DNA of 64,000 nt from CADEEN01 sp963783785 (GCA_963783785.1 CAWAOQ010000004.1:54829-118828), one strand, 5' to 3'; numbered from the stretch's first letter, positions 51,839 through 61,124 are shown. A program made the numbers and translations. The notes: generated by a model not told the origin, from the letters alone.

Positions 51839-52714
51839 ATGGCAAAGAAGATCGCAGAAGCGAACAACGGACCCGAAGGCAAGACGCGCGACGCCGACGC
51901 CGTCGATGCAGTTGCGGTGCAACCCGATGCGGCGGCCCCCGGCGGCAAGATGTCCGCCAAGGCCTACGCGCGGGAGATGAAGAAGCTTCACGTCGAACTG
52001 GTGAAGCTGCAGCAGTGGGTGGTGCGCAAGGGCCTCAAGGTCTGCATCGTCTTCGAGGGCCGCGACGGCGCCGGCAAGGGCGGCACCATCAAGGCGATCA
52101 CCGAGCGCGTGAGCCCGCGGGTGTTTCGCGTCATTGCACTGCCGGCACCGACCGAGCGCGAGAAGTCGCAGATGTACGCCCAGCGCTATCTGCCGCACCT
52201 GCCGGCCGCAGGCGAGGTCGTGATCTTCGACCGCAGCTGGTACAACCGCGCCGGCGTCGAGCGCGTGATGGGCTTCTGCGCCGAAGAGGAGGCGCAGCAA
52301 TTCCTGCAGATGGTGCCGCTGTTCGAGAAGCTGATGATCAAGTCCGGCATCATCCTGCTCAAGTACTGGCTGGAAGTGAGCCCCGAGGAGCAGACGCGGC
52401 GGCTCAAGGCCCGAATCGGCGACGGCCGCAAGACGTGGAAGCTCACGCCGATGGACCTGAAGTCCTACGATCGCTGGGACGACTACACGAAGGCGCGAGA
52501 CGAGATGTTCGCTGCCACCGATTCCTCATGGGCACCGTGGTTCGTGGCACGTTCGGAGGACAAGCAGCGCGTGCGCCTGAACGTGATCAGCCACCTGCTG
52601 GAGCAGGTTCCGTACAAGGCTGTCCCCGCCAAGAAGATCGTGTTGCCCAAGCGCAAGATCGGCCGCTACAAGGCCGCCGACTATCCGTTCAAGTACGTCA
52701 AGGAACGCTTCTGA
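51839..52714 (+). CDS. ppk2: Polyphosphate kinase 2 (class I PPK2)
   Basis: Uses polyphosphate to phosphorylate nucleoside diphosphates (or the reverse). 291 residues; a 35-residue polar N-terminus precedes the kinase core. Walker A is EGRDGAGKGGTIKA (about 74-87), Walker B VVIFDRSWYNRAGVERVMGF, the lid has KARIGDGRKTWKLTP, and DYPFKYVKERF ends the protein. The residues SPRVFRVIALPAPTEREKSQ and QRYLPHLP belong to the class I (NDP-phosphorylating) type. PPK2 ties polyphosphate stores to ATP or GTP supply and in PHB-forming species is linked with granules. Confidence 0.94.
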   Translation: MAKKIAEANNGPEGKTRDADAVDAVAVQPDAAAPGGKMSAKAYAREMKKLHVELVKLQQWVVRKGLKVCIVFEGRDGAGKGGTIKAITERVSPRVFRVIALPAPTEREKSQMYAQRYLPHLPAAGEVVIFDRSWYNRAGVERVMGFCAEEEAQQFLQMVPLFEKLMIKSGIILLKYWLEVSPEEQTRRLKARIGDGRKTWKLTPMDLKSYDRWDDYTKARDEMFAATDSSWAPWFVARSEDKQRVRLNVISHLLEQVPYKAVPAKKIVLPKRKIGRYKAADYPFKYVKERF

Positions 52715-52775
52715 CCGTGGCGCAACGGGCGGCGTCCGCCCTGTGGCCCGAACCCGTCCGCGCTGAAGCGACCGC

Positions 52776-54482
52776 ATGAACCCGCCTCCGATCGAAGCGA
52801 GGGCCATCCCGCCCGGCACCGGCGCACTTCGCTTCGACCTGGTCGCCGGTCTGACGGCCGCGGCGGTCGTGCTGCCCAAGGCCATGGCCTACGCGAGCGT
52901 GGCCGGCTTGCCCGTCGCCGTCGGCCTGTACACGGCCTTCGTCCCGATGGTGATCTATGCGCTGCTCGGCTCGTCGCGGGTGCTCAGCGTCAGCTCCACC
53001 ACCACGCTGGCGATCCTGGCCGGCACGCAGCTGGGGCTGGTGGTACCCGACGGCGACCCGGCAAAGCTCGATCGCGGCAACGGCCACGCTCGCCGCACTC
53101 GTCGGCGTGATGCTGTTGCTGGCGGCCGTGCTGCGTCTGGGGTTCGTCGCCAACTTCATCTCCACGCCGGTGCTCACCGGCTTCAAGGCGGGGATCGGTC
53201 TGGTCATCGTGCTCGACCAGGTGCCCAAGCTGCTGGGCATCCACATCACCAAGCACGGGTTCTTCGCCGACCTGGTGAGCGTGGCGCAGCACGTGCCGGA
53301 CACCTCGCTGCTGACGCTGGCGGTCGCCGCCGCCACGTTCGTCGTGCTGATCGGCATGGAACGCCTGTGGCCGCACTCGCCGGCGCCGCTGGTCGCGGTG
53401 GGTGGCGGCATCGCCGCCGCATGGTTGTTCGGGCTCGACTCGCAAGGCGTGTCCCTCGTCGGCCTGATCCCGCAAGGTCTGCCGGCGATCACGATGCCGG
53501 ACCTGTCGCTGGTCGAACAACTGGTGCCCGGCGCGCTCGGGATCGCGCTGATGAGCTTCACCGAGACGATCGCGGCGGGTCGCGCCTTTGCGCGCCCTGC
53601 CGACCCGCCGATCAACGCGAACCGCGAACTGATCGCCACCGGCGCGGCCAACCTGGGGGGCGCGCTGCTCGGCGCGATGCCGGCTGGCGGCGGCACCTCG
53701 CAGACCGCGGTCGTGCGTTCCGCCGGCGGGCAGTCGCAGAAGGCCTCGCTGGTGACCGCGGGTGCCGCGCTGGCCACCATGCTGTTGCTGGCGCCGCTGC
53801 TGGGCCTGATGCCGAATGCCACGCTGGCGGCCGTCGTCATCGTCTACTCGGTCGGGCTGATCCAGCCCGCGGAGTTCCGCGCCATCCGCAGCGTGCGCTC
53901 GATGGAGTTTCGCTGGGCGCTGATCGCCTGCATCGGCGTGCTGGTGTTCGGCACGCTCAAGGGCATCGTGGTGGCCATCATCGTGTCGATGATCGGGCTG
54001 GCGAGCCAGGCCGCCAAGCCGCGCGTGTCGGTCATCGGTCGCAAGCGCGGGGCCGACGTGCTGCGGCCGCTGTCGCCCGAGCACCCGGACGACGAGACCT
54101 TCGAGGGCCTGCTGATCGTGCGGCCGGAAGGGCGCCTGTTCTTCGTCAATGCGCAGAACGTGACGGATCAGATCAATGCGCTGGTCACCCAGCACAAGCC
54201 GCGCGTGCTGGCGCTGGACATGAGCCGGGTCCCCGATATCGAGTACTCGGCATTGCTGGCGCTGATGGAAGGCGAGAAGCGCGCGACGGAAAGCGGCATC
54301 GTCGTCTGGCTGGCGGGCTGAACCCCGGCGTGCTCGAGGTCGCACGACGTGCCGGACTCGACCAGCGACTCGGCCGCGAGCGCATGCTGTTCAACGCACG
54401 CGCGGTGATCGAGCGCTACCAGGCATTGCCGAGCACCATGCAGGACCAGACAGGGGAACGTCCAGCGCCGCCCCGAGGATGA
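52776..54482 (+). CDS. SulP family anion transporter with STAS domain (two indels)
   Basis: About 568 residues after correction. The N-terminal membrane domain has the SulP start DLVAGLTAAAVVLPKAMAYASVAGLP and the FTETIAAGRAFA / NRELIATGAANLGG / GGTSQTAVVRSAGGQSQ signatures; the C-terminal cytoplasmic STAS domain runs from about 445 (FEGLLIVRPEGRLFFVNAQNV). An extra G near 53081 and a missing G near 54315 break it: restored, the joins read AKL-IAATATLAALVG and VVWLAG-LNPGVLEVARR. Members move sulphate, bicarbonate or dicarboxylates; the substrate is open. It starts 61 bases after ppk2 and its stop overlaps an ATG at 54479. Confidence 0.87.
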   Translation: MNPPPIEARAIPPGTGALRFDLVAGLTAAAVVLPKAMAYASVAGLPVAVGLYTAFVPMVIYALLGSSRVLSVSSTTTLAILAGTQLGLVVPDGDPAKLDRGNGHARRTRRRDAVAGGRAASGVRRQLHLHAGAHRLQGGDRSGHRARPGAQAAGHPHHQARVLRRPGERGAARAGHLAADAGGRRRHVRRADRHGTPVAALAGAAGRGGWRHRRRMVVRARLARRVPRRPDPARSAGDHDAGPVAGRTTGARRARDRADELHRDDRGGSRLCAPCRPADQREPRTDRHRRGQPGGRAARRDAGWRRHLADRGRAFRRRAVAEGLAGDRGCRAGHHAVAGAAAGPDAECHAGGRRHRLLGRADPARGVPRHPQRALDGVSLGADRLHRRAGVRHAQGHRGGHHRVDDRAGEPGRQAARVGHRSQARGRRAAAAVARAPGRRDLRGPADRAAGRAPVLRQCAERDGSDQCAGHPAQAARAGAGHEPGPRYRVLGIAGADGRREARDGKRHRRLAGGLNPGVLEVARRAGLDQRLGRERMLFNARAVIERYQALPSTMQDQTGERPAPPRG

Positions 54483-54487
54483 TCGAC

Positions 54488-55705
54488 ATGAAGACGCTCA
54501 CGCCGAAGGCCGCAGACGGGACGGGCTTGCTCGGCCACCCGACCGACTTCTCGCTCGTGCTCGGCGGGCCGCTGTTCCAGCTTCTGCGTCGGGCGCACCT
54601 GGCCGACGATGCGCTGACGATGGCGCGCCAGCGCATCATCGTCATCTCGTTGCTCGCGTGGCTGCCGCTGCTGGTGCTCTCCGTTCTGGAAGGACGGGCG
54701 CTGGGCAGCAGCGTCGCGGTGCCGTTCCTGCGCGATGTGGAAGTGCACATCCGCTACCTGGTCGCGCTGCCGCTGTTGATCGGCGCCGAGCTCGTGGTGC
54801 ACCGGCGCATGCGTTCCATCGTGGAGGTGTTTCTGGAGCGCCGCCTGATTCCCGAGAGCGCCATGCCGCGGTTCGATGCGGCCATCGCATCGGCCTTCCG
54901 GTGGCGCAACTCGGTGCTTGCCGAGGTCCTGCTGATCGCCTTGGTCTATGGCGTCGGCATCCTGATCGTCTGGCGCCAGTACCTCGCACTCGACGCCAGC
55001 ACCTGGTACGCGACACCCTCCGGCGACGGCACGACGCTGTCGTTCGCCGGCATCTGGTACGGCTACGTCAGCCTGCCGCTGTTCCAGTTCCTGCTGGTGC
55101 GCTGGTACTTCCGCCTCGTGATCTGGGCCCGCCTTCTGTGGCAGGTGTCACGCATCGACTTGCGCCTGATCCCGACGCATCCAGACCGTCTCGGCGGCCT
55201 CGGATTCCTTTCCGCGACGGTCTACGCGTTCACGCTGCTCGCGGTGGCGCACGGCGCGCTGCTCGCCGGCCCGCTCGCGAACCGCATCTTCTACCTCGGC
55301 GCGCAATTGCTCGAGTTCAAGGCCGAGATCGCCGTGATGCTTGCCTTCGTGCTGGCGATCGTGATCCTGCCGTTGCTGGTGTTCGTGCCCCAGCTTGCAC
55401 AGGCGAAGCGAATGGGCCTGCGCGAATACGGAACCTTGGGCGAGCGTTACGTGCGCGAGTTCGACGCCAAGTGGCTGCGCGGCGGCGCGCCTGCCGACGA
55501 GGCCTTCGTCGGCAGCGCCGACATCCAGTCGCTCGCGGATCTCGGCAACAGCTACGAAGTGGTGCAGGCCATGCGCCCCGTGCCGGTCACCAAGGAGATG
55601 GTGATCCAGCTCGCCGTGGCCACGCTGGCACCGATCGTGCCGCTGGCGCTCACGATGATGCCGCTGGAGGAATTGCTGAAGAAGCTGATTGGCATCTTGC
55701 TCTGA
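54488..55705 (+). CDS. Multi-pass membrane protein of unknown function
   Basis: 405 residues with about seven hydrophobic segments: IIVISLLAWLPLLVLSVLEG (about 50), YLVALPLLIGAEL, VLAEVLLIALVYGVGILIVW, IWYGYVSLPLFQFLLVRWYF, an internal pair around TVYAFTLLAVAHGALLAG and IAVMLAFVLAIVILPLLVFVP, and a C-terminal helix pair. A soluble stretch (AKRMGLREYGTLGERYVREFDAKWLRGG) follows the sixth. I do not recognise the family; similar proteins are usually left as hypothetical in Burkholderiales. The ATG at 54488 has GAGG 9 bases upstream and is preferred over the overlapping ATG at 54479. Coupling to SulP suggests a shared process. Confidence 0.75.
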   Translation: MKTLTPKAADGTGLLGHPTDFSLVLGGPLFQLLRRAHLADDALTMARQRIIVISLLAWLPLLVLSVLEGRALGSSVAVPFLRDVEVHIRYLVALPLLIGAELVVHRRMRSIVEVFLERRLIPESAMPRFDAAIASAFRWRNSVLAEVLLIALVYGVGILIVWRQYLALDASTWYATPSGDGTTLSFAGIWYGYVSLPLFQFLLVRWYFRLVIWARLLWQVSRIDLRLIPTHPDRLGGLGFLSATVYAFTLLAVAHGALLAGPLANRIFYLGAQLLEFKAEIAVMLAFVLAIVILPLLVFVPQLAQAKRMGLREYGTLGERYVREFDAKWLRGGAPADEAFVGSADIQSLADLGNSYEVVQAMRPVPVTKEMVIQLAVATLAPIVPLALTMMPLEELLKKLIGILL

Positions 55706-55783
55706 CGCCGGCGCAGCCGCTGCGCGCTGACCCAAACGGTCGGTACTTCGGTCGAAAGCTCAGCGCGCAGCCACCGCGCCGGC
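55706..55783. terminator. Long imperfect hairpin between convergent genes
   Basis: GCCGGCGC (55706-55713) pairs with GCGCCGGC (55776-55783), and GCTGCGCGCTGA (55718-55729) with TCAGCGCGCAGC (55760-55771): 20 base pairs in two perfect blocks split by a 4-by-4 internal loop. The right arm includes the stop codon and last codons of the nodT-type gene. No T run is seen. As a bidirectional end for the SulP and export operons it is convincing in position, less so in type. Confidence 0.55.
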
Positions 55784-57175
55784 AGCAGGCTCGGCGAAGG
55801 CGCCGCCGAGCGCAAGGTGCAGGTTCACTCGCTGCGCGAGCCGCTCGGTCTGCACGCGCAGCAGCGACGTGCGGCTGGAATACAGCGCGAGCTGGCGCTG
55901 CTCGACGGCCCGCTGGTCGGTGCTGCCGACCCGGTACTGGACATTCGCCAGTTCCAGCGCGCGTTCGTTGTCGCGCACCGTCGCTTCGAGGATGGCCTCG
56001 CGATCGCGCAGCGCATTCTCGGCCGCGAGCGCACTCTCGACCTCGCCGAAGGCGCGTTGGCCGGCGCTGGCGTAGGCTGCCACCGCCTGCTTCTGCTCGG
56101 CCGTGCGGATCTCCACTTGCGCACGCAGCGCCCCACCCTGGTACAGCGGCGCCAGCAGGTTGCCGCCAATGCCCCAGGCCGGGTTGTCCCGGTCCTGCAA
56201 CACCAGCACGTCGCTCGAAATGCTGCTGACGCCCGCCGTCAGGCTGATGCGCGGCAGTTGCGCAGCGCGCGCCTCGCCGACGCGGTTGAACGCCGCGGCC
56301 ACCTGGCGCTCCGCGGCGATCACGTCGGGCCGGCGCTCGAGCAGTTCCGACGGCAGGCCGACGGGCACCGGCGGAGGCATCGTGGCCAGACGCTGGGCCA
56401 CCGCAACCTCGGCAGCCGGATAGCGGCCCAGCAGCAGTTCGAGCGCGCGCAAGGCCTGCACGCGCGAGAGGTCGATCTGCCGCAGCGCGTCGCGATAGCT
56501 GCCGACGCTGGCGCGAGCCGCGGCGACGTCGAGTTCGGTGCCATTGCCGATGCGCTGCCGGTCCTGCGCCAGGCGCAGCATCGACTCGGACGAGCGCAGC
56601 ATCTCCTGCACGATGGCCCGCTGCAGCCCCGCTTCGGTGGCCAGGAACCAGCTCTTGGCGACCATCGCCGCCAGCGACTGGCGGGCATAGGCGTAGGCAG
56701 CCGACAAGGCTTCGGACTGCGCCTGCGCCGCTGCTTGTCCGTAGCGCACGCGGCCCCAGATGTCGAGTTCGAGCGAGGCATTCAGCCAGATGCCGTCGAG
56801 CCCGCCGCTGCTGCTGCTGGTGGCGCCGCTGCCGGCGGCTGCCAGACCGACCTGGGGCAGCAGCGACGCGCCGGCGACCTTGACGTAGCCGGCGGCCTGC
56901 TCGACCCGCGCCGCCGCAGTCTGCAAGTCGGCGTTGAACATCAGCGCCTCGTCGACCAGCGCCGACAGGGCCGGGTCGTTGAAGCTGGCCAGCCAGCGGT
57001 CGGCCACGGGCGCGGCCACGCCGCCGCCAGCCGTGAACGCCGGCGGCACCGTGGTGTGCGGCAGTGCCTCCTTCTGCAAGTCGGCAGCAGTGGGCGGGGT
57101 CTGCAGCGCGCAGCCCACCAGGGCCGAAACGAGCGCTGCTGCCGCGGCGAGTCGGGTGAATCGGGCGGCCCGCAT
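55760..57175 (-). CDS. NodT/OprM-type outer-membrane efflux lipoprotein
   Basis: 471 residues. A lipobox ALVGC lies at about residue 22, and the mature protein has the two repeated OEP domains of TolC-like channels: DPALSALVDEALMFNADLQTAAARVEQAAG starts the first, RRPDVIAAERQVAAAFNRVGEARAAQLPRISLTAG the second, which is the family's most conserved block. It forms the outer-membrane duct of a tripartite exporter whose periplasmic adaptor is the HlyD-type protein upstream. It begins in a TGATG overlap with that gene. Confidence 0.93.
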   Translation of the reverse strand: MRAARFTRLAAAAALVSALVGCALQTPPTAADLQKEALPHTTVPPAFTAGGGVAAPVADRWLASFNDPALSALVDEALMFNADLQTAAARVEQAAGYVKVAGASLLPQVGLAAAGSGATSSSSGGLDGIWLNASLELDIWGRVRYGQAAAQAQSEALSAAYAYARQSLAAMVAKSWFLATEAGLQRAIVQEMLRSSESMLRLAQDRQRIGNGTELDVAAARASVGSYRDALRQIDLSRVQALRALELLLGRYPAAEVAVAQRLATMPPPVPVGLPSELLERRPDVIAAERQVAAAFNRVGEARAAQLPRISLTAGVSSISSDVLVLQDRDNPAWGIGGNLLAPLYQGGALRAQVEIRTAEQKQAVAAYASAGQRAFGEVESALAAENALRDREAILEATVRDNERALELANVQYRVGSTDQRAVEQRQLALYSSRTSLLRVQTERLAQRVNLHLALGGAFAEPAAGAVAAR

Positions 57176-58395
57176 CAATGCAGCTTCAAGACGAGGTAGT
57201 TGGTGATCGAACCGATGCGCAGGATCACCATGCGAAGGATGTGGATCGCTGCAGCATGTTCGGTGTAGATCGCCCCTGCGCCGGCCGCGCCGGCGGCAAG
57301 GAAGAGTTCGCGGTCACGCTCGTCGATCTCGAGCTTGACCGGAAAGCGCCCCGGCGCCTGCGGGTAGACGCCGGTCTGCGGCAACGTGCCCGACATCGCG
57401 AGCTGGCCCTGCCCTTGGGCCCAGACGATCGAATCGACCTTGGCCTTGATGACGCGCCCCGGGTAGGTGGGCAGCGCGATCTCGGCGTGGTTGCCGGGCT
57501 CGACCAGCACCAGCTCGTTCTGCCCATACAGCGCAATGACCTGGTACTCCTCCTCGACGAAGGTCATCGCCGGCGCCAGCGGCATCGCGACGACATAGGA
57601 GCCGGGCCGCAACTGGACGTTGGTGGCGTAGCCGTTGGCCGGCGCGTAGACGGTCGTCTGGTCGAGGTTCCACTGTGCGTTGGCGACGTCGGCGCGGCTG
57701 GAATCGACCTGGGCCTTCGCGGTGGCGAGTTGCGCGCGCGCGGCCGCGACGCTGGCCTGTTCGCCGTTGACGATGCCCGACAGCTTCTGCGTCACCTGGG
57801 CCTCGTTCGCCGAGGCCGTGAGGATCTGCGCCTCGAGGTCGATCACGTTGGCCTCGGCCTGTTCGAGCGCGAAACGGTCGCCGGCACCGGTGGCCACCAG
57901 TTCGCGGTTCTGCCGCACGCGCGTCTTGGCCAGGTCGAGCCGGGGCTGCAGCACCCGCACCTGCGCGTTGGCCGACTTGAGTTGCTCCTGCAGCGTTCTG
58001 ACGTCGGCAGACGAGCCCACGAGGCCCGCGTTGGCCTGTGCCAGCTTGGCCTCGTCGGCGGCCAGCTTGGCCTTGGCGACGTTCAGGTCATTCTGGTACG
58101 GCGTCGGGTCGATCTTGAACAGCAACTCGCCCTTCTTCACCAGCCGATTGGGCTCGACCGGCACTTCGAGCACGCGCCCGCGCACCTGGGGCAGCACCTG
58201 CACCACGTACTTGAAGACCCGCACGTCGCTGGACGACGGCGCCACCACGTTGAGGGTCAGGACCAGTGCCGTGAGCGCGACGATCGGGATGATCACCACG
58301 GTGACCTTGGACGTGGTGGTCCACGGCAGCCACTTGAACTTGATGAAGATCAGCCAGACGAAGAAGGCATAGATGCCGAGCAGCAGGGCTTCCAT
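57175..58395 (-). CDS. yibH: HlyD/EmrA-type membrane fusion protein (YibH-like)
   Basis: 406 residues with an N-terminal cytoplasmic/membrane part (IYAFFVWLIFIKFKWLPW, then VVIIPIVALTALVLTLNVV), a biotinyl-lipoyl-like half (VLPQVRGRVLEVPVEPNRLVKKGELLFKID), a long coiled-coil hairpin (about 105-230) and the returning lipoyl and beta-barrel domains (TTVYAPANGYATNVQLRPGSYV). It bridges inner and outer membrane in an export complex. The ATG at 58395 overlaps the DUF3302 stop as TGATG. In E. coli yibH also follows the DUF3302 gene yibI, which supports the assignment. Confidence 0.87.
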   Translation of the reverse strand: MEALLLGIYAFFVWLIFIKFKWLPWTTTSKVTVVIIPIVALTALVLTLNVVAPSSSDVRVFKYVVQVLPQVRGRVLEVPVEPNRLVKKGELLFKIDPTPYQNDLNVAKAKLAADEAKLAQANAGLVGSSADVRTLQEQLKSANAQVRVLQPRLDLAKTRVRQNRELVATGAGDRFALEQAEANVIDLEAQILTASANEAQVTQKLSGIVNGEQASVAAARAQLATAKAQVDSSRADVANAQWNLDQTTVYAPANGYATNVQLRPGSYVVAMPLAPAMTFVEEEYQVIALYGQNELVLVEPGNHAEIALPTYPGRVIKAKVDSIVWAQGQGQLAMSGTLPQTGVYPQAPGRFPVKLEIDERDRELFLAAGAAGAGAIYTEHAAAIHILRMVILRIGSITNYLVLKLH

Positions 58396-58985
58396 CACGC
58401 AGCTCCCTGCGCAGCGGGCTGGGCCGCGGCAGCGGGTGGCGCTGCCGGCGTGGCCGCGACCAAGGCGGCTTCGATCTTCGCGCGCGCATGGTGCAGTTCG
58501 AGCGGCATCGCGCCTTTCGCGGCGATCGAGTCGAGCTCGTCGCGCACGACCTTCATGTCACCGGCCGAGAGCTTGCCGGCCTGCGCCTCGTCGGCCATGT
58601 GCACGAAATACTCGTCGCCCTTGTCGGTGCCGTAGGCCAGGCGGTAGCTCACCGGCTTCGTATAGGCCCACAGCCACGCGATCGGCCACAACAAGCCACC
58701 GAACACCAGCGACAGCAGGCACAGCGTCTGGATCGCGTCCTTCTGCGGGTGATGGCGCTTGTGCGCGATCTTCTCCGGCAGGATGTGCACCAGCCAGAAC
58801 AGCACGACGCCGGCGATCGGCATCGCGATGATGATGAACCACGCGAGGTAGGTCGCCGCCTTGTCCATCAGTTCCGGCGGCAGGAACGATGCGTGCGCCG
58901 CCGATGGCACGGCCGCGGCGAGCACGGCAACGATGGCCGTTGCGGCGCCTGAGGCCCGGGCGGACGCGGACTGTGGAGGTTTCAT
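58395..58985 (-). CDS. yibI: DUF3302 inner-membrane protein (YibI-like)
   Basis: 196 residues: a signal-like start (AATAIVAVLAAAVPSAAHA), two membrane helices (YLAWFIIIAMPIAGVVLFWLVHIL and TLCLLSLVFGGLLWPIAWLWAY) separated by the basic loop PEKIAHKRHHPQKDAIQ, then a soluble helical tail ending in an Ala/Pro-rich stretch. The helix-loop-helix with its HKRHHPQK loop is the DUF3302 hallmark. First gene of yibI-yibH-nodT. Its biochemical role is unknown. The 151 bases upstream to fabI contain the promoter region and a small palindrome TTGCGTGCAA near 59077. Confidence 0.83.
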   Translation of the reverse strand: MKPPQSASARASGAATAIVAVLAAAVPSAAHASFLPPELMDKAATYLAWFIIIAMPIAGVVLFWLVHILPEKIAHKRHHPQKDAIQTLCLLSLVFGGLLWPIAWLWAYTKPVSYRLAYGTDKGDEYFVHMADEAQAGKLSAGDMKVVRDELDSIAAKGAMPLELHHARAKIEAALVAATPAAPPAAAAQPAAQGAA

Positions 58986-59136
58986 CGGGATCGGCTCTCT
59001 TGAAGCGACGGCCCAGCCGTGGGTGAATGTCACCGCAGCGTCGTCTTGTCGTCGGCTGCGTGACGGCTCTTGCACGCAAATCTTATCAGTGCGTGTTCGC
59101 GCCCTCGCAACGGCGGCCGCAATGGCGCCGCGGCGA

Positions 59137-59919
59137 TCAGGCCATGATGTGGACGCCGCCATCGACGTAGATGGTGTCGCCGCTGATGCGGCGCGCATAA
59201 GGCGTCGCCAGGTACGCGCAGGCAAAGCCGACATCCATGATGTCGACCAGTTCACCGAGCGGCGCCTTCTGTGCCGCTTCGACCAACAGCAAATCGAAGT
59301 CCTTCAGCCCGGAAGCCGCGCGTGTCTTCAGCGGCCCCGGCGACATCGCATGGACCCGGATGCCCTTGGGCCCCAGTTCGTACGCCAGGTACCGGCACGA
59401 GGCCTCGAGCGCCGCCTTCACCGGGCCCATCACGTTGTAGTTGGGCACCACCCGGTTGGCACCGTGGTAGCTCATCGCGATCATCGTGCCACCCCGGTCC
59501 ATCAGCGGCGCGGCCAGCCGGGCCATGCGGATGAACGAATGGCACGACACATCGATCGCCTTCGCGAAGCCCTCGGCCGAGCATTCGAGCAGGCCGCCCT
59601 GCAAGTCATCCTTCGGCGCCCAGGCGATCGAATGCACGAGGATGTCGAGCCGGCCCCAGTCGCGCTCGACGGCGCCGAACAAGGCTTCGAGCTCCCCCGG
59701 CACGCTGACATCCAGCGGCATGAAGATCGACGCGCCGAACTCGCGCGCGAACGGCTCGACATGCGGCCTCGCCTTCTCGTTGAGGTAGGTGACGGCCAGG
59801 TCGGCCCCGAGTTCGTGCAACGCCCGGGCGCAGCCGTAGGCGATGGAGCTGTCGTTGGCGATGCCGACGACCAGCGCCTTGGCGCCCTTCAGCACCGGTT
59901 GTGGAATGACGAGCGACAT
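59137..59919 (-). CDS. fabI: Enoyl-[acyl-carrier-protein] reductase (NADH), FabI
   Basis: Last step of each fatty-acid elongation round; target of triclosan. 260 residues (E. coli 262). The divergent cofactor loop GIANDSSIAYGCA (about 19-31), SIAWAP (about 94) and the FabI-type catalytic YNVMGPVK (Tyr-x6-Lys, about 158-165) are present, with the other active Tyr in SYHGANRVVPNY. Third gene of pta-ackA-fabI, 13 bases after ackA. A fabI of this sort beside pta and ackA need not be the housekeeping copy; a second one elsewhere is possible. Confidence 0.94.
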   Translation of the reverse strand: MSLVIPQPVLKGAKALVVGIANDSSIAYGCARALHELGADLAVTYLNEKARPHVEPFAREFGASIFMPLDVSVPGELEALFGAVERDWGRLDILVHSIAWAPKDDLQGGLLECSAEGFAKAIDVSCHSFIRMARLAAPLMDRGGTMIAMSYHGANRVVPNYNVMGPVKAALEASCRYLAYELGPKGIRVHAMSPGPLKTRAASGLKDFDLLLVEAAQKAPLGELVDIMDVGFACAYLATPYARRISGDTIYVDGGVHIMA

Positions 59920-59932
59920 GCGATGGTTCCCC

Positions 59933-61117
59933 TCACTGCGCGAGCAGGCGTTCGGTGTGGCGCGCGATCATCAACTCCTCGTTCGTCGGCACGGTCCAGG
60001 CGGCGACGCGACTCGCCGCCGTGCTGATGCGCGGGCCACCCGCGGCGTTGGCCGGGCCGTCGATCTCGACGCCGAGCCAGGCAGCGGCTCGACACACCCG
60101 CTCGCGGATCTCGGCCGAGTTCTCGCCGACGCCGGCAGTGAACACGATCGCGTCGAGCCCGCCGAGGGCCGCTGCCAGCGATCCCAGCTCGCGCCCGATC
60201 CGGTACACGAACAGATCGACCGCCAGGCGCGCCCGTGGCGCGTCGCTCGCGAGCAGCGTGCGCATGTCGCTGGCGATGCCCGAGACACCGAGCAGGCCCG
60301 ACTGCTGGTAGAGCAGCTTCTCGATCGCGCGCGGATCCATGCCGCGGTCGTCCATCAGGTACAGCACCACGCCCGGGTCCAGGCTGCCGGTGCGCGTGCC
60401 CATCGGCAAGCCGTCGACAGCGGTGAAGCCCATCGTCGAGGCGACGCTGCGGCCTGCGGCCAGCGCGCACATGCTGGCGCCGTTGCCAAGGTGCAGCACC
60501 ACGGTGCGGCCGGCGGCGGCCTTGGGGTCCAGACCCGGCAGCACCGAAGCGATGTATTCGTAGCTGAGACCGTGGAATCCGTAGCGGCGCACACCGGCCT
60601 CGTGCAGTTCGTACGGCAGCGCGAACATCTGGGCGATATCGGGATTGGTGCGGTGGAAGGCGGTGTCGAAGCAGGCCACCTGCGGCACGTCGGGCGCGCG
60701 CGCGGCCACCGCACGGATAGCCGCCAGGTTGTGCGGCTGGTGCAGCGGAGCGAGCGGCACGTAGCGATCGAGCACGGCCAACACCGCTGCGTCCACGCGC
60801 ACCGGCTGCGAATAGTCGAGCCCGCCGTGCACGACGCGATGGCCCACGCCGACCAGTTGCGCGCCGCCGGCCTGCCCGCGCAGGAAGGCGATCAGGTGCG
60901 CCAGGGCGCCGTCGTGGCCCAGCTGCGAGCCTTCGTCCCAGGTCTGCTCGGCGACGGTGTCGCCGGCGGCGTTGCGTGCGACGAAGCGAGGACGGCTGAA
61001 CAAGGCCTCGAACTGCCCGCGCAGGCTCAGTTCGAGTTCGCCCGCGCGCTGGAAGAAGATCGAGAACTTGACACTCGACGAGCCGGCATTCAGCACGGCG
61101 ATGGCCTGGTTCTTCAT
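59933..61117 (-). CDS. ackA: Acetate kinase
   Basis: Interconverts acetyl-phosphate plus ADP with acetate plus ATP. 394 residues (E. coli 400). Marks: VLNAGSSSVKFSIF at the N-terminus, the HRVVHGG block with active-site residues (about 88-94), FDTAFHRTNP, RYGFHGLSYEYI, HLGNGASMCA and GFTAVDGLPMGTRTGSLDPG. The C-terminal FTAGVGENSAEIR loop is complete. Seven bases separate it from pta; with it, acetyl-CoA is turned to acetate with ATP gain, or acetate is activated in reverse. Confidence 0.95.
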   Translation of the reverse strand: MKNQAIAVLNAGSSSVKFSIFFQRAGELELSLRGQFEALFSRPRFVARNAAGDTVAEQTWDEGSQLGHDGALAHLIAFLRGQAGGAQLVGVGHRVVHGGLDYSQPVRVDAAVLAVLDRYVPLAPLHQPHNLAAIRAVAARAPDVPQVACFDTAFHRTNPDIAQMFALPYELHEAGVRRYGFHGLSYEYIASVLPGLDPKAAAGRTVVLHLGNGASMCALAAGRSVASTMGFTAVDGLPMGTRTGSLDPGVVLYLMDDRGMDPRAIEKLLYQQSGLLGVSGIASDMRTLLASDAPRARLAVDLFVYRIGRELGSLAAALGGLDAIVFTAGVGENSAEIRERVCRAAAWLGVEIDGPANAAGGPRISTAASRVAAWTVPTNEELMIARHTERLLAQ

Positions 61118-61124
61118 GGCGTGC

